A DNA stretch of 5,846 bases, taken from NCBI GenBank assembly GCA_946479005.1, contig CAMLEM010000126.1:1-5846 (forward strand), written 5' to 3'. The position numbers and the translations under genes are program-made. Source of the DNA: an uncultured Chitinophagaceae bacterium (lineage in GTDB: Bacteria; Bacteroidota; Bacteroidia; Chitinophagales; Chitinophagaceae). Under the pieces are notes generated by a model. That model was not told where the DNA came from. It saw only the letters and a program-made list of their open reading frames with translations, and made no database searches. Positions within the stretch are counted from its first letter, which is position 1. Each line of letters opens with the position of its first letter. Shown piece after piece: positions 1 through 5,846 of the stretch.

Positions 1-1
1 T

Positions 2-919
2 AATGCCGGGAAAGGGGCTGTTTTCTCCAACGAAGGAAAAAATGAACTGGATGCGGCCATTATGAATGGGAAAGACCTTGCGGCCGGATCGGTGGCAGGG
101 GTGACCACCATCAAAAACCCTATTTCCGCCGCCCGGGCTGTAATGGAAAAAAGCCCGCACGTAATGATGGCAGGGCCTGGCGCTGAAAAATTCGCGAAAG
201 AACAGGGTCTGGAGATCGTGGATCCTTCCTATTTCTATACCGAAGGGCGCTGGAAGAGCCTGGAAAACGCGCGTCAGAAAGATTCCCTGGAAAATGAAAA
301 GATATTCAAGGAGATAGCGGCGATACAGGTCCGCATCGATTCCCTGAACAAAGCAGTGGACAGCGTGATCGATAAAACGAATTCTATCATCCGGTCGGTG
401 AACGAAGATTCGGTTCTGAAACTGAATCAAAAACTCGAAGAGATCAAAAGGGACATCAGGAAACAATCTTCATTCGTGATTCCCGGCGTGAACCATGATA
501 ATAAATTTGGTACCGTGGGAGCGGTTGCGCTGGACCGTTATGGGAACCTCGCGGCTGCAACCAGTACAGGGGGGATGACCAACAAGCGTTACGGCCGGAT
601 CGGAGATGCGCCTATCATTGGAGCTGGTACTTATGCTAATAATACCACCGCCGCGATCAGTGGTACCGGATGGGGAGAGTACTTCATTCGTCTTGTAATG
701 GCCAAAAGCATCAGCGATATGATGGAGTTTGGGAATTGGAGCCTTTCGAAAGCTTCAGAGGAAATGGTGTTGAAAAGGTTGCCCGCACTGGGCGGCGATG
801 GAGGGATCATCGCGGTGGATAAAAAGGGAAATGTTGCGATGCCATTTTGCACGGAAGGGATGTACCGGGGATACATCAAAAGTTCAGGAGAAAGGAAGGT
901 CGCTATTTACAAGGATTGA
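2..919 (+). CDS. Plant-type L-asparaginase / isoaspartyl peptidase (Ntn-hydrolase, peptidase T2), 5' truncated by window edge
   Basis: Hydrolyses L-asparagine and beta-aspartyl (isoaspartyl) dipeptides after self-cleavage into alpha and beta subunits. The frame is open from base 2 (first residues NAGKGAVF), so the ATG at 62 is internal and the true start lies left of the window; by family comparison about 60-70 residues plus any signal peptide are missing. Counting the codon at base 2 as residue 1, 305 residues are visible. The alpha-subunit core ends with the VMMAGPGAEKFA stretch. The nucleophile is Thr171 (bases 512-514) in GTVGAVALD. Thr189, Arg199, Asp202, Thr222, Gly223 and Gly225 fall at the same spacing from it as the E. 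coli IaaA active-site residues Thr197, Arg207, Asp210, Thr230, Gly231 and Gly233. Between the subunits lies an unusually long, heptad-patterned linker (separate entry). The gene converges on the barrel gene, with 28 bases between stop codons. Family assignment is secure; substrate preference and cell location are not visible. Confidence 0.95.
   Translation, partial: NAGKGAVFSNEGKNELDAAIMNGKDLAAGSVAGVTTIKNPISAARAVMEKSPHVMMAGPGAEKFAKEQGLEIVDPSYFYTEGRWKSLENARQKDSLENEKIFKEIAAIQVRIDSLNKAVDSVIDKTNSIIRSVNEDSVLKLNQKLEEIKRDIRKQSSFVIPGVNHDNKFGTVGAVALDRYGNLAAATSTGGMTNKRYGRIGDAPIIGAGTYANNTTAAISGTGWGEYFIRLVMAKSISDMMEFGNWSLSKASEEMVLKRLPALGGDGGIIAVDKKGNVAMPFCTEGMYRGYIKSSGERKVAIYKD
302..457 (+). other. Coiled-coil-like insert in the alpha/beta linker of the asparaginase
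   Basis: Seen directly: in visible-residue numbering, hydrophobic residues I105, I108, I112, L115, V119 and V122 follow a strict 3-4 spacing, and V138, L141, L145, I148 and I152 repeat it after a short break containing I129 and V133. The intervening residues are mostly charged or polar (D, E, K, R, N, Q, S). The distance from the conserved AGPG motif to the nucleophilic Thr is about 110 residues, against roughly 45-50 in the human enzyme as I recall it, so about 60 residues are extra. Prediction: one or two amphipathic helices, possibly a helical hairpin or an oligomerisation element, left on the C terminus of the alpha subunit after autocleavage. Confidence 0.7.
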
Positions 920-953
920 ATAAAAGCTTCGCGGGAAAAAGCGCTGCTTATTC
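918..953. terminator. Candidate bidirectional terminator shared by two convergent genes
   Basis: Imperfect dyad: GAATAA (918-923) pairs with TTATTC (948-953), GC (926-927) with GC (946-947), and CGC (930-932) with GCG (941-943), around the loop GGGAAAAA. There is a two-base bulge (924-925) and a 2x2 internal mismatch. The + strand read-out continues into TTTGTTCC; the - strand arm reads GCTTTTATTC, so both sides are moderately T-rich. It covers the end of the asparaginase stop codon (917-919) and the barrel stop codon (948-950). The position between convergent genes supports termination, but the stem is interrupted and the U tracts are not clean. Confidence 0.5.
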
Positions 954-1634
954 TTTGTTCCGTGTATCGATATCGAGTTGCTCTTTATTCCGGATCCGCC
1001 ATCCGAAGGAAATGCCGTAAACCCGGTGTTTGATCATCGGGCCCAGGTCAGCATTGTTAATGCTTCCAAGACCGTGGGTATATTGCGCGAATACCTGGAA
1101 TCCACTCGCGGATTCAAATCCAAATTGCAGGAGGATATTGAAGGAGTAATGTCCATAATCGGCAAAGCTGAATTTCATTTTGCGGTCTATCGTTCCCCGG
1201 TTGCCATTGATGACCGTATCGAATTTTTCGTTTCCAAAAAGCTGCAAATCCATCGAAGGCCCGAACCTGATGTAAGGGTGGGAAGGATTCTTTGACAGGT
1301 CGATCTGTAATAAAGGTGCCAGTTCCAGCGTGTGAATGGAGGTTTCATTATTCACCGCCTGCAGCGAAGGAGGGTTCGCAAAATCGGTAAAGTCGACCTG
1401 GTATCCTTTGAGACTGTAAAAAACACCCGGCGCGAAGTAAAGGGGACCTTCGAAGGGGGTTTTCATATTGATCCCCGCCTGGAAACCGTATTTGAAACCG
1501 GTTTCCTGTTCAATGCCACGCACTTTATATTTTGCTGTACTGGCCTGGGGGCCCGCAAAAATGTATAGCTGATTTTGTGCACGCAGGGTTTGAATCGATA
1601 AAATGCTGATAAGCAGTAGTATATAAGGTCGCAT
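948..1634 (-). CDS. Outer-membrane beta-barrel protein, PorT-like family
   Basis: A 228-residue secreted protein that probably folds as a small (about 8-strand) barrel in the outer membrane; no substrate or partner can be read from the sequence. The ATG at 1634 is chosen because it gives a clean signal peptide: MRPY, a hydrophobic core LLLISILSI, then LRAQ with likely cleavage after residue 20 (RAQ|NQL). Upstream in-frame starts (to 1730) would put an arginine-rich stretch ahead of it and run into the GGT gene. The mature part alternates polar and hydrophobic residues in short strands: FKYGFQAGINM, LYFAPGVFYSLKGY, LELAPLLQIDL, YIRFGPSMDLQL, FNILLQFGF, FQVFAQYTHGLG and VYGISFGWRI, with Gly/Tyr/Phe-rich strand ends. 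A hydrophilic tail of about 14 residues follows the last strand, unusual for a barrel that normally ends on an aromatic strand. It lies 70 bases downstream of the GGT gene on the same strand, so co-transcription is possible, though a weak promoter of its own can be drawn. Confidence 0.85.
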   Translation of the reverse strand: MRPYILLLISILSIQTLRAQNQLYIFAGPQASTAKYKVRGIEQETGFKYGFQAGINMKTPFEGPLYFAPGVFYSLKGYQVDFTDFANPPSLQAVNNETSIHTLELAPLLQIDLSKNPSHPYIRFGPSMDLQLFGNEKFDTVINGNRGTIDRKMKFSFADYGHYSFNILLQFGFESASGFQVFAQYTHGLGSINNADLGPMIKHRVYGISFGWRIRNKEQLDIDTRNKE

Positions 1635-1651
1635 TGGTTTGGGTAAGGCGA

Positions 1652-1683
1652 TAAAAGTAAGTGTTTTCCCCGAGATAATGAAA
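1652..1683 (-). promoter_or_regulatory. Weak candidate Bacteroidota-type promoter for the barrel gene
   Basis: On the - strand, TTTC (1683-1680) is followed after 20 bases by TACTTTTA (1659-1652). Each has one mismatch to the Bacteroidota elements TTTG (-33) and TAnnTTTG (-7). It would start transcription about 10 bases before the ATG at 1634. No Shine-Dalgarno sequence is present, which is normal in this phylum. Two mismatches in short motifs make this suggestive only. Confidence 0.3.
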
Positions 1684-1702
1684 CGTTTTCTGCAGTCGGG
1701 GA
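1667..1702. repeat. Seven-base inverted repeat between GGT and barrel genes
   Basis: TCCCCGA (1667-1673) and TCGGGGA (1696-1702) are perfect inverted copies separated by 22 bases; a near-palindrome GAAACGTTTTC (1680-1690) sits between them. Neither strand has a T run after the stem, so it is a poor intrinsic terminator. It encloses the possible -33 element of the barrel gene, so an operator or an mRNA processing/stability hairpin is as likely as chance. Confidence 0.35.
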
Positions 1703-1704
1703 TA

Positions 1705-3420
1705 CTACCAGCCCTCCGCGGAGTCCTCACCTCTTTTATCCGCTACTGCCTCGAATTTTCCATCCGGCAATACCTTGATCAATTCCGTGCGCCCTATCGC
1801 ACTTCGCATCCTGACATTATATCCCATTTTCTTCAGTCCTTCGACCACGGCCGGCGGAAAATCCCTTTCCATCGAAATGGAATCGGGCAGCCACTGGTGA
1901 TGAAATTTGGGTTGGTATACCGCATCCTCGGCACTCAGGTTGAATTCAAGAATATTGACCAGGGTCTGAAATACAGAAGTGGGAATGGTAGTGCCGCCGG
2001 GTGTGCCCACCACGAGGTAAGGTTTGTTGTCTTTCAGAACAATCGTCGGTGTCATAGAACTCAGCATTCTCTTTCCCGGTTCGATGGCATTTGCCGCGCC
2101 ACCGATGGCCCCATACATATTTGGAACGCCTGGTTTGATGCTAAAATCATCCATTTCATCATTGAGGAAGAAGCCTGCCCCGCCCACAACCACCTTTGAC
2201 CCATAGGAGTCATTCAGGGTGGTGGTCACTGCCACAGCGTTTCCCTCTTTATCGATCACGCTAAAATGCGTTGTTTCCTCAGATTCGGCAAGGATGTTCC
2301 CGGGTTTCACTACTGAGGAAGGCGTCGGCCGGTTGGGATCATAATCCTTCATCCTGCCGGCAAGGTAGGCTTCGGTGGTCAGTTGCTTTACTGGCACATC
2401 ATAGAAGTCAGCGTCCCCCATATATTCCCCGCGATCAGCAAATGCACGGCGTTCCACTTCCACCATCAGCTGCACTGCGGAAAGAGAATGAAATCCCATT
2501 TTGGCAATATCGCGCTCACCGATCATCTTCATCATCTGGTGGATCAACAGGCCCCCGCTGCTGGGCATCGGCATACCCACGACCCGGTAACCCTTATAGT
2601 CAAAGATGTAGGGCGGACGGGGCTTCGCTTCATATTCCCTGAGATCATTCAGTGAGATGATCCCCTTCCCCCTGTTCATTTCTTCCACGATCAGCCGGGC
2701 GGTCTCGCCTTTATAAAATCCATCTTTTCCTCTATCGCGGATCCTTTTCAAAGTATTGGCGAGATCCAACTGCACCAGGGTATCGCCTTTTTTCCAGGGG
2801 AGGGCGCGGACGAATACTGGCATTACGGTGTTGGCCCTTATCAATTCTTCCTGCAGGTTGTTGAGTGCCCTGGCCTCGTTCTCCGAAATGGAAAAGCCTT
2901 TTTCCGCCAGGTCTACCGCCGGCTGTATGAGTTGTGCGAGCGGGAGCTTCGCGTATTTGTGAGAGGCCAGCATACCGGCAACCGAGCCTGGTACACCGGA
3001 AGCAAGATGTCCTTCCTGGCTTTTATCGGTTCGGGGACGGCCGTCAGCATCCAGGAACATATCGCGATGTCCCAGCCCCGGCGCTTTTTCCCGGTAATCA
3101 ATGCTAACCAGTTCCCCGTTTGAAAGGCGGGCTACAAAAAATCCGCCTCCTCCGAGATTACCAGCGTTCGGGTAAACCACGGCGAGCGCGAATTGTGTGG
3201 CAATAGCGGCATCCACGGCATTGCCTCCTTTCTTCAGGATCTCGAGGCCGACCTTGCTGGCCAGGGGATGTGCGGAGACAACGGCACCGTTTTCAGCAAT
3301 GACTTTTTTATTTTGCCGGTAATGATGCGGGTCGATATCAATTCCATCGACGGTTGTTTTTTGGGAAGAACTGCAGGAGCAAAGGATGAAAATGACAAGT
3401 ACAAAACCTAAACGGATCAT
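1705..3420 (-). CDS. ggt: Gamma-glutamyltransferase / glutathione hydrolase, lipoprotein-type signal
   Basis: Cleaves gamma-glutamyl bonds (glutathione and related amides) and can transfer the glutamyl group to amino acids or peptides. It is an Ntn-hydrolase that self-cleaves into large and small subunits. From the ATG at 3420 it is 571 residues, close to the roughly 580 of E. coli Ggt. Residues 1-16 (MIRLGFVLVIFILCSC) form a signal peptide with a lipobox-like LCSC, giving Cys16 as the likely lipidated residue; no acidic cluster follows, so a periplasm-facing lipoprotein is more likely than a surface one. Catalytic Thr383 begins TTHFSVID, leaving a small subunit of 189 residues. Other conserved sites at E. 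coli spacing: Arg110 in DYREKAP, Thr401 and Asn403 in TTTLN, Asp425 in MDDFS, the lid loop PGVPNMYG, Ser454-Ser455 in LSSMTPT and Gly475-Gly476 in GTPGGT. All key residues are present, so it should be active. It is divergent from the M14 gene and upstream of the barrel gene. A TTG at 3429 could extend it by three residues but lies in the -7 element. Confidence 0.97.
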   Translation of the reverse strand: MIRLGFVLVIFILCSCSSSQKTTVDGIDIDPHHYRQNKKVIAENGAVVSAHPLASKVGLEILKKGGNAVDAAIATQFALAVVYPNAGNLGGGGFFVARLSNGELVSIDYREKAPGLGHRDMFLDADGRPRTDKSQEGHLASGVPGSVAGMLASHKYAKLPLAQLIQPAVDLAEKGFSISENEARALNNLQEELIRANTVMPVFVRALPWKKGDTLVQLDLANTLKRIRDRGKDGFYKGETARLIVEEMNRGKGIISLNDLREYEAKPRPPYIFDYKGYRVVGMPMPSSGGLLIHQMMKMIGERDIAKMGFHSLSAVQLMVEVERRAFADRGEYMGDADFYDVPVKQLTTEAYLAGRMKDYDPNRPTPSSVVKPGNILAESEETTHFSVIDKEGNAVAVTTTLNDSYGSKVVVGGAGFFLNDEMDDFSIKPGVPNMYGAIGGAANAIEPGKRMLSSMTPTIVLKDNKPYLVVGTPGGTTIPTSVFQTLVNILEFNLSAEDAVYQPKFHHQWLPDSISMERDFPPAVVEGLKKMGYNVRMRSAIGRTELIKVLPDGKFEAVADKRGEDSAEGW

Positions 3421-3426
3421 ATATTT

Positions 3427-3434
3427 CAAAGTTA
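3427..3434 (-). promoter_or_regulatory. TAnnTTTG -7 element for ggt
   Basis: The - strand reads TAACTTTG from 3434 to 3427, an exact match to the Bacteroidota sigma-A -7 consensus TAnnTTTG, six bases before the ggt ATG at 3420. Transcription would begin at or within a few bases of the start codon, implying a leaderless or near-leaderless mRNA. No good TTTG -33 element is seen about 20 bases upstream, which lowers confidence. Confidence 0.45.
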
Positions 3435-3437
3435 TCC

Positions 3438-3451
3438 CTCAATTCTCAATT
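3438..3451. repeat. Tandem CTCAATT heptamer in the divergent intergenic region
   Basis: CTCAATT occurs twice without a gap (3438-3444 and 3445-3451). It lies just upstream of the candidate ggt -7 element and inside the 81-base region between ggt and the M14 gene. It could be a regulator binding site or a replication-slippage duplication; there is nothing in the sequence to decide. Confidence 0.3.
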
Positions 3452-3501
3452 CTTTCACATCTCTTTTTTCTCCTTTGTAGGTGAAATGATAATTTTACCG
3501 G

Positions 3502-5846
3502 ATGTTCTTCTCCTTTCAAAGATCCAGGCCCGGGGCTAAAGCAGGATCGGCTGCGATGCTGGTATGCCTTTTTATTTTGTGCTCCTCCTTGCAGTCCTTC
3601 TCGCAATTGAGATCTCCGGCTGATTTTCTTGGCTATCAGCCCGGGGAAAGATTCACCCCGCACTGGCGGGTGGTGGAATACTTCCGGCACGCGGCTCAAA
3701 ATGCCAAAAACATACGGCTTGTTGAGTATGGCAGAACCGAAGAAGGAAGGCCATTGATGATCGCCATCGTATCCTCCGTGGAAAACATTGCATCACTGGA
3801 AAGGATCCGCCTGAATAATCTGCGACTCGCAAATATGGCCGTCGACAGGGCGGCTGCGATTGAAGCGGGTTCTCCGGCCATCGTCTGGCTGAGCTATAAC
3901 GTACACGGAAACGAAGCTTCTTCCACTGAAGCTTCCCTGCTCACTCTCCACACGCTGCTTGATCCCAATGATCCGGCCTCGGAGTGGTTAAAGAACACGG
4001 TCGTGATCATTGATCCCTGCATCAACCCTGATGGGAGGGACCGTTATGTAAACTGGTTCAATGGCGTTTCCGGGAAAAAGCCAGATCCGAAACTGGTAAC
4101 ACGCGAGCATAGAGAACCCTGGCCGGGAGGCAGGACCAATCATTATTATTTTGATCTCAATCGCGACTGGGCCTGGCAATCTCAAATAGAATCCCGGCAA
4201 AGGATCGATCTCTATAATCAATGGATGCCGCAGGTACACGTGGATTACCACGAGCAGGGGGTGAATGATCCTTACTATTTTGCGCCTGCGGCTGAGCCCA
4301 TTCACGAGGTTGTCACCAACTGGCAACGCGAGTTCCAGATGACCATCGGGAGAAACCACGCAAAGTACTTTGATAAGAACGGCTGGTTTTATTTCACCCG
4401 GGAGATATTCGATCTCTTTTATCCATCTTACGGGGATACCTGGCCGATGTTCAATGGTGCGATCGGGATGACCTATGAACAGGGCGGGGGCCCGGCGGGT
4501 GGATTGGGGGCGGTCACTGAATCGGGAGATACACTCACCCTGGAAGACCGCGTGCAGCATCATTACGTGACCTCACTGAGTACCATCGAGATCTCTTCTG
4601 TAAATGCATCGAAACTGGTGAGCTCTTTCAGGAAATATTTCAATGATGCTGTTTCCGGTGCGAATGGTCAATACAAATCTTATGTGATACGGAACAGGTC
4701 GCAAGATCGGCAAAAGCTGAAAGCACTCACGGAGATGCTTACCCGAAATGGCATTGAATTCGGTTTTGCCAGTGGGAGTGCGAGAGGGTTCAACTATGGT
4801 AGCCGGAAAGAAGAGAACTTTCAAATGCAGGACGACCTGGTGATATCGGCCTTCCAGCCCCGTTCAGCGATGGTCAAAGTTTTATTCGAGCCGGATGCCA
4901 AATTGCCTGATTCACTCACTTACGACATCACGGCCTGGGCGATCCCCTATGCTTACGGGCTGGATGCCTGGGCTTCCAAAGAAAGGATACAGCCGGCAGG
5001 ACGGGCCTGGCCGGCGTTCATTCCTAACACGCCAATGGATTCCTATGCTTATGTGATCAAATGGGAAGGGCTTTCTTCAGCGAAAGCGGTTGGAACGCTT
5101 TTGCAGGAAGGTTTTCGCCTGCGTTATTCTGAAATGCCCTTTGAAGTGGATGGAAAAACCTTTGACAGGGGTTCGGTCATTGTGATGAACCGCGGGGAGA
5201 CCCACCTGAACCCGGTTTCCCGGCTGATCGAGATCGCAAACGCGAATGGGGTGGCCCTTCATCCCGTATCAACCGGCTTTGTTGACAAGGGAAATGATTT
5301 CGGGAGCGACAGGATCGTGTTAATGAGTAAGCCTCGTGTCTATTTGCTCACAGGAGACGGGGTGAACCCTTATGTTTCCGGGGAAGTATGGCATTTTTTC
5401 GAAAAGCAGCTCGAATATCCCATCAGCCTGGTGAATGCTTCGGATGCTATGCGGATCGACTGGTCGGCGGTTGATGTGCTAATCCTCCCTCCCGGGAACT
5501 ATCCATTTTTTTCCGAAAAGGCCCAGGTGGAATCTTTCCGTCAATGGATCCGACGGGGAGGAAGAGTGATCGCGCTCCAGCAAGCCGCGGATATACTTGC
5601 GAAAGCCGAATTGGGATTAAAACCTAAAGGCGGGTTGGACAGTGGTGAAAAAAATGCGAAGGTGGATTATGATGCTTTGAAAAAGTATAGTGACAGGGAA
5701 CGGGATTTTATCCCGGGTTCCACTCCAGGGGCTGTATTCCGGGTAGAACTCGACAATACTCACCCGCTGGCCTTTGGTTACCCCGGTCATTATTATACGC
5801 TCAAGCTGGATGATAAGATCTATGAGTTTATGAAGGATGGCTGGAA
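3502..5846 (+). CDS. Secreted M14 zinc carboxypeptidase with C-terminal amidotransferase-like domain, 3' truncated by window edge
   Basis: Removes C-terminal residues from peptides or cell-wall-type substrates in the envelope or outside the cell; the exact substrate is unknown. The frame is open from 3493 to the right edge, giving 781 residues and no stop. ATG 3502 is preferred because it gives an n-region with Arg and Lys before the hydrophobic core MLVCLFILCSSL; ATG 3556 would start on the core with no positive charge but cannot be excluded. Cleavage is likely near SFSQ|LRS (about residue 35). The peptidase domain spans about 38-400. Zinc ligands are His135 and Glu138 (HGNE) and probably His250 (VDYHEQG); Arg179 (NPDGR) and Asn220-Arg221 (DLNRDW) match the substrate-binding positions of carboxypeptidase A, and Glu326 (TYEQGGG) the catalytic base. 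From about residue 610 (KPRVYLLTGDG) to 700 a class I glutamine-amidotransferase-like fold is suggested by LILPPG and an RRGGRVIAL strand, but no Cys nucleophile is seen. All metal and catalytic residues are present. Confidence 0.95.
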   Translation, partial: MFFSFQRSRPGAKAGSAAMLVCLFILCSSLQSFSQLRSPADFLGYQPGERFTPHWRVVEYFRHAAQNAKNIRLVEYGRTEEGRPLMIAIVSSVENIASLERIRLNNLRLANMAVDRAAAIEAGSPAIVWLSYNVHGNEASSTEASLLTLHTLLDPNDPASEWLKNTVVIIDPCINPDGRDRYVNWFNGVSGKKPDPKLVTREHREPWPGGRTNHYYFDLNRDWAWQSQIESRQRIDLYNQWMPQVHVDYHEQGVNDPYYFAPAAEPIHEVVTNWQREFQMTIGRNHAKYFDKNGWFYFTREIFDLFYPSYGDTWPMFNGAIGMTYEQGGGPAGGLGAVTESGDTLTLEDRVQHHYVTSLSTIEISSVNASKLVSSFRKYFNDAVSGANGQYKSYVIRNRSQDRQKLKALTEMLTRNGIEFGFASGSARGFNYGSRKEENFQMQDDLVISAFQPRSAMVKVLFEPDAKLPDSLTYDITAWAIPYAYGLDAWASKERIQPAGRAWPAFIPNTPMDSYAYVIKWEGLSSAKAVGTLLQEGFRLRYSEMPFEVDGKTFDRGSVIVMNRGETHLNPVSRLIEIANANGVALHPVSTGFVDKGNDFGSDRIVLMSKPRVYLLTGDGVNPYVSGEVWHFFEKQLEYPISLVNASDAMRIDWSAVDVLILPPGNYPFFSEKAQVESFRQWIRRGGRVIALQQAADILAKAELGLKPKGGLDSGEKNAKVDYDALKKYSDRERDFIPGSTPGAVFRVELDNTHPLAFGYPGHYYTLKLDDKIYEFMKDGW

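Larger units (their letters stand above)
3421..3501. promoter_or_regulatory. Divergent promoter region, ggt / M14 peptidase
   Basis: The 81 bases separating two divergent start codons must hold the promoters of both genes unless these lie within coding sequence. The region is AT-rich with a pyrimidine-rich + strand (3451-3476). Towards ggt there is an exact TAnnTTTG element. Towards the M14 gene I see only TAATTTTA (3490-3497), which is too close to the ATG at 3502 to be convincing; if translation really starts at 3556 it would be better placed. Confidence 0.55.

Noticed and set aside
62..64. ATG at 62 as the start of the asparaginase
   Set aside because: The frame is open to base 2, and the upstream residues (NAGKGAVF...ELDAAI) are conserved family sequence, so the methionine is internal.
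978..1568. Two + strand open frames (978-1295 and 1332-1568) opposite the barrel gene
   Set aside because: The - strand reading has a signal peptide and alternating barrel strands across the same bases; the + frames have no such features.
1667..1702. Rho-independent terminator after ggt
   Set aside because: The inverted repeat is followed by AAACAC on the - strand, not a T run, and the loop is 22 bases long; it is kept only as an inverted repeat.
1635..1730. N-terminal extension of the barrel protein to 1730
   Set aside because: The extra 32 residues are arginine-rich and overlap the end of ggt. The ATG at 1634 starts directly on a normal signal peptide.
1639..2199. 186-residue open frame on the + strand opposite the start of the barrel gene and the 3' part of ggt
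   Set aside because: It lies antisense to the well-supported ggt gene, has no recognisable motif and shows a shadow-like composition; the ggt reading is confirmed by catalytic residues.
3439..3699. 86-residue open frame on the - strand crossing the divergent intergenic region
   Set aside because: It overlaps the M14 signal peptide in antisense and would occupy the promoter region; the product is low-complexity and basic, with no family resemblance.
3988..4563. 191-residue open frame on the - strand
   Set aside because: It is wholly antisense to the M14 catalytic domain, which carries all zinc and catalytic motifs. The frame is rich in Pro, Ile, Arg and His without domain logic, as expected for a shadow.

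Overview
The window reads as a Bacteroidota chromosome segment, probably of the Chitinophagales/Sphingobacteriia kind (an inference from protein style, not a database result). Pointers are: no Shine-Dalgarno sequences before the genes, a TAnnTTTG-type -7 element before one gene, a PorT-like outer-membrane barrel gene, and an M14 peptidase of the long secreted type typical of this phylum. Base composition is close to balanced and looks uniform. I see no mobile elements, RNA genes or CRISPR arrays.

Layout: (1) 2-919, + strand, the C-terminal two thirds or more of a plant-type L-asparaginase / isoaspartyl peptidase, cut by the left edge. (2) 918-953, a dyad that overlaps the stop codons of two convergent genes and looks like a shared bidirectional terminator. 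(3) 948-1634, - strand, a secreted 228-residue outer-membrane beta-barrel protein. (4) 1705-3420, - strand, a complete gamma-glutamyltransferase with a lipoprotein-type signal. (5) 3421-3501, an 81-base divergent promoter region. (6) 3502 to the right edge, + strand, a secreted M14 zinc carboxypeptidase whose C terminus is cut off. This last gene has no stop codon in the window, so it is easily missed by ORF callers that need one.

Three of the four genes encode enzymes acting on unusual or terminal peptide bonds: beta-aspartyl (asparaginase/isoaspartyl peptidase), gamma-glutamyl (GGT) and C-terminal residues (M14). GGT and the M14 protein carry export signals, so the cluster plausibly serves envelope-side peptide or glutathione salvage, with the barrel protein downstream of GGT on the same strand. 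That joint role is inference; each enzyme family assignment is well supported by catalytic motifs.

The most unusual feature is an insert of roughly 60 residues with clear heptad periodicity, placed just before the autocleavage threonine of the asparaginase. I did not find a convincing wholly new system; the window is mostly recognisable metabolic/peptidase genes with a few oddities.
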